Shown: positions 43,054 through 53,262 of the stretch, in pieces | Position numbering within the stretch: the first letter of the stretch is position 1 | How the letters are laid out: each line of letters opens with the position of its first letter | Assembly (NCBI GenBank): GCA_016714225.1 | Contig: JADJNS010000027.1 | Coordinates: 1 to 64,000 of the forward strand | Direction: 5' to 3' | Source of the DNA: Archangiaceae bacterium | GTDB taxonomy: Bacteria; Myxococcota; Myxococcia; Myxococcales; Myxococcaceae | DNA: 64,000 nt | The notes under the pieces: generated by a model | Databases searched by the model: none | The model's input: only the letters and a program-made list of their open reading frames with translations | What the model was told of the DNA's origin: nothing | Program-made: the position numbers and the translations under genes

Positions 43054-44922
43054 ATGAGCACGCCGGCGCCCCGCAGTGCCCTGAGGCGCTTCTTCGAGTA
43101 CGTGTGGCCGTACGCGGGCCTGATGTGGCTCGCCACGCTGGCGGGCATGCTCAAGTTCGTCTTGCCGTCGACGACCGCGCTGGCGCTCAAGTTCCTCACC
43201 GATCGCCTGGTGCCGACGATGAGCGGCGGGCAGCCGCAGGGCAAGAGCGACGTGGTGGTGCGGGCCATCGACGCGCTGCTGTTCAACTTCTCGCACCTGC
43301 TGCCCGCCGGCTGGGAGGGCCCGTGGGGCCGCTTCAACCTGCTGATGATCTTTCTCATCGCCATCTACGCGCTGTGGGCGGTGAGCACCTACTACCGAAG
43401 CTACTGGGCGGCGGTGGCGGGCCACCGCACCATGCTCGACCTGCGCACCGACCTCTACGCGCACCTCACCCGCCTCTCGCACGGCTTCTTCGCCAGCCGG
43501 CAGTCGGGCTCGATCGTCTCGCGACTGATGGCCGACATCGCGCTGGCGCAGAACTTCGTCGGCACCGCGATGACCAACATCTGGATGGACCTGGTCTCGT
43601 GCGTCTTCTACGTCTACGTGCTCTTCTCGATGGACGCGCCGCTGGCCGCCGCCGCGCTGGTCGTCTTTCCCTTCTACATCGTGAGCATGAGGGGCTTCGG
43701 CAAGCTCACCAAGCAGAGCACCCACGATCTGCAGCAGGCGATGGAGACGTTCTCGGGCGACGTGCAGGAGCGCATCGGCGGCATTCAGATGGTGAAGAGC
43801 TACACCGCCGAGCAGCGCGAGGTGCGCGCGTTCTTCGGCGGAGCGCGGCGGCTCTACGACCTCACCATGCGCAACGCCATCTTCACCTCGCTCTCGAACA
43901 GCGTGGTGCAGTGGCTCACCCAGATGGCGACGGTGGGCATCATCTGGTTCGGCGGCTACCGGCTGGTGACCGGCCAGACCTCGGTGGGCACGGTGGTGGC
44001 CTTCATTCTGCTGCTGCGCGAGCTGTACTTCCCCATCAGCCGCATGAGCGAGCTCAACGCGGTGCTGCAGAACTCGCTCGCCGCCATCGAGCGCATCTTC
44101 GAGATCTTCGACGTCGAGCCCGACGTGAAAGAGCTGCCCGACGCCCGAGAGCTGCCGACTCCTCGCGGCGCGGTGAGCCTCGAGAACGTGACCTTCGGCT
44201 ACGGCGAAGCGGCGGTGCTGCGCGACCTCAGCCTCGAGGTGAAGCCCGGCGAGGTGGTGGCGCTGGTGGGGCCCAGCGGCGCGGGCAAGTCGACGCTGAT
44301 TCAGCTGGTGCCCCGCTTCTACGACCCGCGCCAGGGCACGGTGCGGGTCGACGGGGTCGACGTGCGCGAGCTCAAGCTCCGGCCCCTGCGCGCGATGGTC
44401 GGCATGGTGGCCCAAGACACCCTGCTGCTCTCGGGGTCGGTGCGCGAGAACATTCTCTACGGCCGCCCGTCGGCGACCGAGGCCGAGGTGCTCGCCGCGG
44501 CCCGAGCGGCCCACGCGCACGAGTTCATCACCGCGCTGCCCCAGGGCTACGAGACCGAGCTGGGTGAGCGCGGCACCCGCCTGTCGGGCGGCCAGAAGCA
44601 GCGCATCGCCCTCGCCCGAGCGTTCTTGAAAGACCCCAAGATTCTCATTCTCGACGAGGCCACCAGCGCGCTCGACAGCGAGTCGGAAGCGCTGATTCAA
44701 CAGTCGCTCGACGCCCTGATGAAGGGGCGCACCTGCATCGCGATCGCCCACCGGCTCTCGACCATCGTGCACGCCGACCGCATCGTGGTGATGGAGGCCG
44801 GCAAGATCGTCGAGGTAGGGCCCCACGCCGAGCTGCTGCGCAGAGGAGGCCTCTATGCGCGCCTCTACCAGCGCCAGTTCGGCCTGACGGAAAGAGCGGC
44901 AGCAGACGTCAGGCCAGGCTGA
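43054..44922 (+). CDS. ABC exporter, fused permease and ATPase (MsbA-like)
   Basis: The 622-residue half-transporter has six membrane helices in its first 330 residues and an ATPase domain from about 370. Motifs are Walker A GPSGAGKSTLI, Q-loop VAQDTLLL, signature RLSGGQKQRIALARA, Walker B ILILDEATSALDSES and the switch His in AIAHRLST. The transmembrane part includes HGFFASRQSGSIVSRLMAD, common in lipid A or multidrug exporters. It would work as a homodimer in the inner membrane. Cargo could be lipid-linked or a small hydrophobic molecule; nothing nearby decides it. The start ATG follows AAAAGAAGCCC. Confidence 0.93.
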   Translation: MSTPAPRSALRRFFEYVWPYAGLMWLATLAGMLKFVLPSTTALALKFLTDRLVPTMSGGQPQGKSDVVVRAIDALLFNFSHLLPAGWEGPWGRFNLLMIFLIAIYALWAVSTYYRSYWAAVAGHRTMLDLRTDLYAHLTRLSHGFFASRQSGSIVSRLMADIALAQNFVGTAMTNIWMDLVSCVFYVYVLFSMDAPLAAAALVVFPFYIVSMRGFGKLTKQSTHDLQQAMETFSGDVQERIGGIQMVKSYTAEQREVRAFFGGARRLYDLTMRNAIFTSLSNSVVQWLTQMATVGIIWFGGYRLVTGQTSVGTVVAFILLLRELYFPISRMSELNAVLQNSLAAIERIFEIFDVEPDVKELPDARELPTPRGAVSLENVTFGYGEAAVLRDLSLEVKPGEVVALVGPSGAGKSTLIQLVPRFYDPRQGTVRVDGVDVRELKLRPLRAMVGMVAQDTLLLSGSVRENILYGRPSATEAEVLAAARAAHAHEFITALPQGYETELGERGTRLSGGQKQRIALARAFLKDPKILILDEATSALDSESEALIQQSLDALMKGRTCIAIAHRLSTIVHADRIVVMEAGKIVEVGPHAELLRRGGLYARLYQRQFGLTERAAADVRPG

Positions 44923-45148
44923 AGCCAGCGCGCCCGTCGGATCCGAAGAATAACCGGTGCTTCGAAGCCCGCAGCGTGCGCGTCACCCCTCGACGTCGAC
45001 CCGGCGCGATGCCCTCGCCGCCTCACCCCATTGCACAGCGGGGCGGGCTCGAGGGTCGAGCGGTCGCATGATTGCATTGGCACCTCTCTCGGTGGGTCGG
45101 GTGGTCGACGGGTTCATCGTTCGACGTCGCGACGATCAGCTCGCCGCC

Positions 45149-46552
45149 TTGCGCCGCCTCGGGCGGTGGGTGGTGCTGTTGCTGGTGGCCCTCGTTCAGG
45201 GGTGTGGCTCTCCGGCGTCCCCCCCGGGTGATGCCGGTGCAGACGCGGGAGCTTCGAACGCCGATGGCGGCGACCCCGACGGAGGCGGCGACGGTCGACC
45301 CGACGCCGGTCAAGACGGCGGCTCGAGCCCATTCGCCCTGGGCGCAGCGGGAACCTCTCCTTACCGGGACCTGCGCCGGGAGTACTTCGCGAGAAGCGCA
45401 GACGGCACCCTTCACCAGGCCTTCGACGCGGCGAATGGCAGCAGCCGCGGCGTCTACTACGGGCGCTGCGCGGCGGGCTGCTCCAGCCCCGACGCCTGGA
45501 GCCCGGTGCATCTGTTCGACGACAACCAGGTGGGCCTGACCAGCGGCACAGTGAGCGGTTTCGGCATCGACGGCTCAGGCCGACGTCACCTGCTCTTCAG
45601 CAGGCTCTACGTCACCTGCGCCAGCGGCTGTGATCACCCCAGCGGGTGGGCGCGCCTCGACCTCGCCTCGCTGCTCACCACCAGCGCCGACAGCCTGGTG
45701 CAGTCGCTGGGGGTGAAGGCCGACGGCACGGTGGGCATCGTCACCCGGGGCAGCCCGAACCACCCGCCCCAATACGCCGAGTGTCGTGGCGGGTGCACCA
45801 GCCTCGCGGGCTGGACGGTGCGCGAGCTGGGCTTCACCCCCCTGCCGCTGAACGTGGTGGTCGACGAGACGGGAGTCACCCACCTCTTGCTCGAATCGCA
45901 AGACGTGTACGGCGACCTCCACTACAGCTACGCGCGCTGCCCGGGGGCCTGCACCGAGCCCGGCAACTGGCAGAAGAGCCAAGCCGACTTCTTGCACCGC
46001 ACGCCGGGAGAGAACGCCGGCTTCGCGGTGACCTCGAGCGGTCGCATCTTTCTGGCCTTCAACCGCGGCCACCCGGTGGTGACCTCGGCCCAGGGTGGCG
46101 TCATCGATGATCTGGTGCTCGCCAGCTGCGCCAGCAACTGTCTGCTCAAAGACAACTGGACCTCGGTCACCCTGGACAACGACTTCAGGCACGAGGGTCT
46201 GGTGGGGGGAGTCTGGCTGACCGGCGATGGCGAGCGGCTCTGGCTGGGCACCACCACCGCCCACGAGGTGCGACTGCGCAGCTGCACCGGTGACTGCGCG
46301 CGGGTCGAAGCCTGGAGCCCACCGACCGAGGCCGACACCGACGACGCCATCGCCCAGGCGATGCCCCCCGACGTGGGGAGCCCCTGCCCAGGCCATTCGA
46401 CTTCAGCAGCCTGGGCCCCGGCACTCCCGACCATCGCCGTCAGCAGCAAAGGCCTGGTCATCGCTCACCACCCCCGCCGGGTGGTCCTCTGCCCGGGCGA
46501 CTCCACCGTCTACCGACCTCCGCCCATCGGTCGACTCCGGTCCACCTTCTGA
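45149..46552 (+). CDS. Lipoprotein with six Cys-x3-Cys repeats (propeller-like)
   Basis: TTG at 45149 gives a clean lipoprotein signal (LRRLGRWVVLLLVALVQGCG); an in-frame ATG at 45068 would add 27 residues and hide it, so I prefer the TTG with moderate confidence. After a Gly/Asp-Ala linker the protein has six units with a C-x3-C followed four to five residues later by Trp: YGRCAAGCSSPDAW, YVTCASGCDHPSGW, YAECRGGCTSLAGW, YARCPGACTEPGNW, LASCASNCLLKDNW, LRSCTGDCARVEAW. Between them are short beta motifs such as GRIFLAFN and GTVGIVTRG. This suggests a six-bladed beta-propeller with one disulphide per blade. No function is known to me. Confidence 0.72.
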   Translation: MRRLGRWVVLLLVALVQGCGSPASPPGDAGADAGASNADGGDPDGGGDGRPDAGQDGGSSPFALGAAGTSPYRDLRREYFARSADGTLHQAFDAANGSSRGVYYGRCAAGCSSPDAWSPVHLFDDNQVGLTSGTVSGFGIDGSGRRHLLFSRLYVTCASGCDHPSGWARLDLASLLTTSADSLVQSLGVKADGTVGIVTRGSPNHPPQYAECRGGCTSLAGWTVRELGFTPLPLNVVVDETGVTHLLLESQDVYGDLHYSYARCPGACTEPGNWQKSQADFLHRTPGENAGFAVTSSGRIFLAFNRGHPVVTSAQGGVIDDLVLASCASNCLLKDNWTSVTLDNDFRHEGLVGGVWLTGDGERLWLGTTTAHEVRLRSCTGDCARVEAWSPPTEADTDDAIAQAMPPDVGSPCPGHSTSAAWAPALPTIAVSSKGLVIAHHPRRVVLCPGDSTVYRPPPIGRLRSTF

Positions 46553-46590
46553 CCGTCGAGCGTGCGGGCGCGCTCCAAGCCCGCAAATGA

Positions 46591-46629
46591 GAAGCCCCGC
46601 CGACCCGGAATGAGGGCCGACGGGGCTTC
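46591..46629. terminator. Hairpin between convergent lipoprotein and dnaK genes
   Basis: GAAGCCCCG (46591-46599) pairs with CGGGGCTTC (46621-46629), closing a 21-base loop that can pair partly (CCG/CGG). A second small stem, TGCGGGC/GCCCGCA, lies at 46563-46584. Neither is followed by a good T-tract, so this is a probable but weak bidirectional terminator. Confidence 0.5.
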
Positions 46630-46647
46630 ATCAAGCGGCAGAACCGA

Positions 46648-48579
<1,932 letters not shown>

Positions 48580-48765
48580 GCGTTTTAAGTCTCCCGTTCT
48601 GACGCCAACCTAAGTCCACTCCCCACTCGTGCAACCCGCACGGCCTGCAAATGCGGGCGCGCTGCATAACCCACTTCGCACAACCGCCACCCTGGCTTTG
48701 CAACCAGATGGTGACGAATGGTTTCAACCGATTGAAATCACGACAGATGACGCGCTACGCCATCG

Positions 48766-48781
48766 TGGCAAGGAACGTGCT
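48766..48781 (+). promoter_or_regulatory. Possible sigma-54-type promoter before the lipid kinase
   Basis: TGGCAAGGAACGTGCT has the GG and GC spaced ten bases apart as in sigma-54 promoters (consensus TGGCAC-N5-TTGCW), with two mismatches. It is 38 bases before the ATG. A dyad TTTCAA-CCGA-TTGAAA lies just upstream at 48722-48737. This is weaker than the sites near 55.7, 56.6 and 59.0 kb. Confidence 0.35.
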
Positions 48782-48819
48782 CTCGAGGCCCCCGAAGCTT
48801 CCCAATTGAAAGGCCGGTC

Positions 48820-49911
48820 ATGTGGGTTCAACCTTTCCGCAACGCTGAGCTCGAAGTGGTGCCGCCGCGGCCTCACGCCGAGGCCAAGGTTGCGGTGCTG
48901 CTCAACGCCAACGCCCGCAAGGTGACCGAGCGGGTGGTGCGCACGCTGAAGCACGCGGTGCCCGAGTCCGACCTCTTTCTCTCGCACAGCGAGCTCGACA
49001 GCCGGCGCATCGCGCAGGCGGTGCTCGATCGCCGCTACCACACCGTCTTTCTGGGCGGCGGCGACGGCACCTTCATGGGCTTCGTCAACGAGATCATGAA
49101 CCAGCTCGAGATGCGCCGGCGCCACCACGCCGCGCAGCCGATGCCCCGGTTCGGCGTGCTCAAGCTCGGTACCGGCAACTCGGTGGCCTCGCTGGTGAAG
49201 GCCTCGCCCACCAAGAACGACGGCATTCTCGACGACGTGCTGCGCGCTCGCGCCGGCGAGGTGCCGGGCTACCGCACCCTCGACATGCTGATGATCGAAG
49301 GCCGCCGCGCGCCGTTCGCGGGCATGGGCCTCGATGGCAAGCTGCTCAACGACTACATCTGGGTGAAAGACCGCTTCGGCAAGGGGCCGCTGCAGCCGCT
49401 GATGAAGGGTGGCGCCGGCTACATCACCTCGGTCGCCTTCAAGACCGTGCCCTACTACCTCACCAACTCGACCTCGGTCGAAGGCGAGATCATCAACGAG
49501 GGCGTCACCGCCCACAAGATGGGCCCCGACGGGCTGCCGGTCGGCCGCGGCTGGGAGCGCGGCGAGACCATCTTCAAGGGGCCGCTGATGATGGCCGCCG
49601 CGGGCACGGTGCCGTACTACGGCTACGAGCTGAAGATGTTCCCCTTCGCGGCGAAGCGGCGCGGAATGATGAACCTGCGCTTCGGCGCGCTCTCGCCCAC
49701 CGGCATTCTCGCGAACCTCAAAGGGCTGTGGGCGGGCACCTGGCACCCCGACAACATGCACGACGTGCTCTGCAGCGACGTGCGCATCAAGCTCGCCCAG
49801 CCGATGGCCTTCCAGGTCGCCGGCGACGCCGAGGGCTACCGCGACGAGGTGCGCTTCTCGATCTCGCCCGAGCCCATCGAGCTGGTCGACTTCACCGGCG
49901 CAGTGAACTGA
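48820..49911 (+). CDS. Diacylglycerol-kinase-family lipid kinase
   Basis: The 363-residue protein has the DAGK/YegS catalytic pattern: VAVLLNANARKVTERV near the start, the nucleotide loop VFLGGGDGTFMGFVNEIM, and FGVLKLGTGNSVASLV. The rest forms the family's C-terminal beta domain (GMGLDGKLLNDYIWVKDRFG, GRGWERGETIFKG). Such enzymes phosphorylate diacylglycerol, sphingosine or similar lipids; the acceptor is unknown. AAAGG lies about eight bases before the ATG. It is divergent from dnaK and convergent with the cupredoxin operon. Confidence 0.87.
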   Translation: MWVQPFRNAELEVVPPRPHAEAKVAVLLNANARKVTERVVRTLKHAVPESDLFLSHSELDSRRIAQAVLDRRYHTVFLGGGDGTFMGFVNEIMNQLEMRRRHHAAQPMPRFGVLKLGTGNSVASLVKASPTKNDGILDDVLRARAGEVPGYRTLDMLMIEGRRAPFAGMGLDGKLLNDYIWVKDRFGKGPLQPLMKGGAGYITSVAFKTVPYYLTNSTSVEGEIINEGVTAHKMGPDGLPVGRGWERGETIFKGPLMMAAAGTVPYYGYELKMFPFAAKRRGMMNLRFGALSPTGILANLKGLWAGTWHPDNMHDVLCSDVRIKLAQPMAFQVAGDAEGYRDEVRFSISPEPIELVDFTGAVN

Positions 49912-49989
49912 AGGCCTGCGCGCGGCGCGCAGCTGCCGCGTTCGGCTTCGCAGACGGCCTCGGTGCTCGGGTGGCCGCCGAGCGCCGCA

Positions 49990-50622
49990 TCAGTAGCCGG
50001 GGTCGATCTTCGGTGGAGGCATCTGCTCTTCGAGCGTGATGACCTTCACCTGGGTGGTGCCCTTGCAGCCCCGCACCTCGATGGTCTTCTTGCCGCCGTT
50101 GGGCTCCCACGCGCTCAAGGTCACCCTGGCGCCCGCCGGCACGTCGCGAATGTGGAACTGACCGTCGCGCGAGAGGTTCGCGTCGAACCAGTCGTTCTCG
50201 AGCACCAGCAGGTCGGCGCGCATGTTGCGATGCAGCTGGCAGCCGATGCGCACCGGCCCCGCGATCTTGAACTCGCGCTTCTCGGTGGTGTCGCGCTTCG
50301 AAGCCTGAGCGTAGAACGCGTTGCGCTCGTCGGCCGAGTAGACGTCGTGGGCGTACTTGTCCATGTTCACGAACTGCACCCAGTCGTCGGTGTGCACCAC
50401 CAGCACCTGCGGTTTGAACTCGCGGTCTTTCTGCTCCATGCGGTGCGTCTTGGGCGTGTGGTTCGAGTCGCGCTGCTTGTCGACGTAGACCACCACCCCG
50501 TTGGGCTCGATCGGCTCTGAGTCGCGGGTGAGCACCACCCTGCCCTCGAACGAGCAGGTACCTTTCGGCTCGGGCGGCAGCGCATCGGCGCCCAGCAACA
50601 CCATGAACACGAGCGCGCGCAT
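49990..50622 (-). CDS. Cupredoxin-like periplasmic protein (MauL/methylamine-utilisation type)
   Basis: The 210-residue protein starts with a short signal (MRALVFMVLLGADALP). The middle is a cupredoxin-like domain: VLVVHTDDWVQFVNMDKYAHDVYS has the first His ligand, and GPVRIGCQLHRNMRADLLVL has Cys-x2-His-x2-Met, the short ligand loop of the MauL-like branch. A C-terminal FHIRDVPAGARVTLSAWEPN fits the second beta-sandwich of that family. It likely binds one copper and carries electrons, or delivers copper. It is the last gene of the operon with the MauG peroxidase; its ATG overlaps the porin stop by one base (TGATG). Confidence 0.8.
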   Translation of the reverse strand: MRALVFMVLLGADALPPEPKGTCSFEGRVVLTRDSEPIEPNGVVVYVDKQRDSNHTPKTHRMEQKDREFKPQVLVVHTDDWVQFVNMDKYAHDVYSADERNAFYAQASKRDTTEKREFKIAGPVRIGCQLHRNMRADLLVLENDWFDANLSRDGQFHIRDVPAGARVTLSAWEPNGGKKTIEVRGCKGTTQVKVITLEEQMPPPKIDPGY

Positions 50623-52016
50623 CAGTACCTCACCACCAACGACGTGGTGAACACATCATCGGGGAACTCGGTCAGCGGAGCCAACTCGCGGTTGAGCACG
50701 TACTCGGCCTTGAGCACCACGTAGCGACCGACCTCGACGCGCACCCCCACGGTCGCGCGCAGAATCTCGGACACGTACGCGAAGTCGGCGCCGCTCACGT
50801 GCCGCGCGCTGCGCCAGTCGACGCGCAGGTACGGCTGCAGCAGCCGGGTCGCCCGCCACGCCACCAGCCCGTACGCCGAGCGGTAGGCGAGGCACGGCGC
50901 CGCGCCGCACTTGCGCGCCCCGTCGTCTTTGCCCAGCGCCTTGCCGGTGACGAACTCGCCCTGCAGGAAGAAGTCGTCGATCTCGAGGCGCGCCGCCGCG
51001 CCGTAGTGCCACTGCAAGACCCCGTCGTCGCCCTGGCGGTCTTGCGGGCCCACCGCGCCCGAGACGTTCACCTCGAGGCCGGTGCCCACCGGCAGCCGCA
51101 GCGCGAGGCGCCCGGCCACCGTCTTGAACCGGTTGAAGTCGGTCTCGTTGGTGAAGGTGAAGAAGTCGGCCTGGTGGGTGCCGTTGGTGAGCGCCAGCGA
51201 GAGCTCGAGGCGGCGATCGAGCACCTCGAGCCGGCCCTCGATGCCGACCGGCCGCCCGCAGGTGTAGCGGCACAGCAGCGACGGCGTCACGGTGATGCGG
51301 TCGGGCGCCTCCTGGGTGCGGTACTCGAGCCCCAACAGCGACTCGTACTTGCCGGCGAAGAGGCTGAAGGCGAACTTGCGGCGCACCACGTCGTAGCGCG
51401 CGTAGGCGAGCTTCAGATCGAACAGGTCTCCCACCGACATGCCGCCGGGCCGGCTCAGGTCGCGATCGCGCGGCAGGAAGTCGAGCAGGCCGACCAGGGT
51501 GAGGCCCTCCATCAGGCTGATCGACAGCCCCAGGTTGAGGGCGTTGACGATGAAGCTGGGGTGCCCGCCGGCGTGCACCGGGTCGAAGCGAATGGCGCGC
51601 GAGTCGCCCACGTCGGCCACGTCGCCGCGCGAGTTGATCGCGGTCGAGAGCGGGTCGCCGCCCAGCACCCAGGTGTCGGGCACCTCGCCGTGAAAGCCGA
51701 GCGAGCCGTTGAGATCTCTGCGCACCCCCGAGCCGTTGCCCTGCACCCAGAAGAAGCCGAAGTCGAGGTAGCCCGACAGCTTCACGCTGGTGCGCATGAA
51801 CCAGTCTTGCTTGGCGCGCAGCGAGTCGATCTGCGCCTGCATCTCTTCGACCTTCGACTGCAGCGCTTCGATGGCCGCGCGGTTCTGCTCTTCCGGCGTC
51901 TCGACCGGCTCGGAGCTCTCGGCCGGCGCGAGCGTGGCGGGGCGCTCGACCGCCTCGGTGCCGGGCAGCGGGCGCTCTCGAGCCAGCAGCAGGGCGAGCA
52001 GCAGCGCCGCGCTCAT
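50622..52016 (-). CDS. Outer-membrane porin-like beta-barrel protein
   Basis: The 464-residue protein has a short signal peptide (MSAALLLALLLARERP), a coiled-coil of about 30 residues (AAIEALQSKVEEMQAQIDSLRAK) and then many amphipathic strands with aromatic girdles. Strands include YLDFGFFWVQGNG, FAFSLFAGKYESLLG and LQPYLRVDWRSARHV. It ends with TTSLVVRY, with the C-terminal aromatic typical of BAM substrates. The coiled-coil followed by a barrel resembles the OprO/OprP or OmpM style of trimeric porin. No substrate is evident. It sits between the MauG peroxidase (4-base overlap) and the cupredoxin, so may admit the substrate for the periplasmic redox chain. Confidence 0.75.
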   Translation of the reverse strand: MSAALLLALLLARERPLPGTEAVERPATLAPAESSEPVETPEEQNRAAIEALQSKVEEMQAQIDSLRAKQDWFMRTSVKLSGYLDFGFFWVQGNGSGVRRDLNGSLGFHGEVPDTWVLGGDPLSTAINSRGDVADVGDSRAIRFDPVHAGGHPSFIVNALNLGLSISLMEGLTLVGLLDFLPRDRDLSRPGGMSVGDLFDLKLAYARYDVVRRKFAFSLFAGKYESLLGLEYRTQEAPDRITVTPSLLCRYTCGRPVGIEGRLEVLDRRLELSLALTNGTHQADFFTFTNETDFNRFKTVAGRLALRLPVGTGLEVNVSGAVGPQDRQGDDGVLQWHYGAAARLEIDDFFLQGEFVTGKALGKDDGARKCGAAPCLAYRSAYGLVAWRATRLLQPYLRVDWRSARHVSGADFAYVSEILRATVGVRVEVGRYVVLKAEYVLNRELAPLTEFPDDVFTTSLVVRY

Positions 52017-53260
52017 GGGGTCTCCGCGCAGCGCGGCTCGTAGCGGTGCACGCTGCCGGGCCGCGCGCTGTCGCAGCGCAGCTCGGCGCTCACCGGCGCC
52101 CCCGTCAGGGCCCCCAGAAACGCGACCAGGTCGCCCTCTTCTTCGCTGGTGAGCTCGAGCGGCACCACCACCTTCGAGCGCGCGCCGGTGAAGCCGCTCG
52201 GGTCGCCGCCCAGGTTGTAGAAGTGCACCACCTCGGCGAGCGTGGCCAGCTGGCCGGCGTGCATGTACGGCGCGGTCTCGGCCACCTGGCGCAGGCTCTT
52301 GGTGCGAAACAAGCCGACGTTCGAGAGGTCATTCGCCTCGCAGTTGCTGCCGCAGCCGATCACCGGGCTGGTCGAGCGGTACATCAGCCCGTCGAAGCGG
52401 CCGTTGTCGATCTCCGGCACGTGCTCACCGCGCTGGGCGACCCCCAGGGCGTGGTAGCGGTTGTCGCTGAAGGTCGGGCCTTTATGGCACTCGACGCAGT
52501 TCGCCTTGCCGATGAACAGCTTGAGCCCGCGCCGCTGGGCCTGGCTCAGCGCGGTGCGATCTCCGCGCGCGAAGCGGTCGACGGGAGCGTCGCCGCTCTC
52601 GAGGCGGGTGAGGTACGCCTCGAGGCAGGTGTACGCGTCGTTCGCGATGGCGTTGACGCCGGGGCCGACGCCGCCGTCTTCCGAGAAGACCTGCCCCGCA
52701 TCGAGGGGGGTGAGCCCGGCATCGGCCCAGACGTCGGCGTATTTTCTCATCACCACCCGCGCCAGGAGCCCCGGGCTGCCGGCCATGGTGCGGGGCGACA
52801 CGTAGGCGATCTTGCTCTGCTCGGCGAGCGAGGTGCCGCGGCCGTCCCACGCGAAGGTCGAGACGTAGTGCGCCACGTTCACCAGCGAGGGCGAATTGCG
52901 CGTCGACCACTGCACGCCCAGCGAGACGTTGTTCGGGCTCGAGCGGTCGTCGCTGAACCAGCTGCCGGGCTGGTGGCAGTCGGCGCACGACACCCGGCCG
53001 GTCGTGAGCGCCCCGCCGTCGCTCCCCGTGTCGGTGAGCGGCACCCGCTGCCCGGCGTGCGAGGTGACGATGGGCCCCGACAGCTCGGTGTCGAAGAACA
53101 GCTGCTGCCCGAGGCGGGCGCGCACCCCACTTCGCTGCGCCACCGGCTCGAGCGCCAGCTGCTCGATGAGCTGCAGGTCTTGCTCGGTGAAGTCTTCGTC
53201 CTGCTGGCGCCAGTCGCACGCGGCGAGGCCGAGCGCCGCAAACAGCGCAATGGTCTTCAC
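52013..53260 (-). CDS. Dihaem cytochrome c peroxidase / MauG-family lipoprotein
   Basis: The 415-residue protein starts at GTG with a lipoprotein signal (VKTIALFAALGLAACDW). It has two haem c sites: CADCH (about residue 95) in VSCADCHQPGSWFSDD, and CVECH (about 250) in NCVECHKGPTFSDN. The N-terminal RLGQQLFFDTELSG and the late TAPYMHAGQLATLAEVVHFY match the bacterial CcpA/MauG superfamily. These reduce peroxide or oxidise partner proteins. The stop overlaps the porin start by four bases; the start is two bases after the stop of the propeller-cytochrome gene. Together with the cupredoxin this forms a periplasmic electron-transfer set. Confidence 0.9.
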   Translation of the reverse strand: MKTIALFAALGLAACDWRQQDEDFTEQDLQLIEQLALEPVAQRSGVRARLGQQLFFDTELSGPIVTSHAGQRVPLTDTGSDGGALTTGRVSCADCHQPGSWFSDDRSSPNNVSLGVQWSTRNSPSLVNVAHYVSTFAWDGRGTSLAEQSKIAYVSPRTMAGSPGLLARVVMRKYADVWADAGLTPLDAGQVFSEDGGVGPGVNAIANDAYTCLEAYLTRLESGDAPVDRFARGDRTALSQAQRRGLKLFIGKANCVECHKGPTFSDNRYHALGVAQRGEHVPEIDNGRFDGLMYRSTSPVIGCGSNCEANDLSNVGLFRTKSLRQVAETAPYMHAGQLATLAEVVHFYNLGGDPSGFTGARSKVVVPLELTSEEEGDLVAFLGALTGAPVSAELRCDSARPGSVHRYEPRCAETP

Positions 53261-53262
53261 CG

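Noticed and set aside
49916..49932. Palindrome CTGCGCGC-G-GCGCGCAG between lipid kinase and cupredoxin genes as a terminator
   Set aside because: Only one base separates the arms and no T-tract follows, so it would not fold as a normal terminator hairpin.
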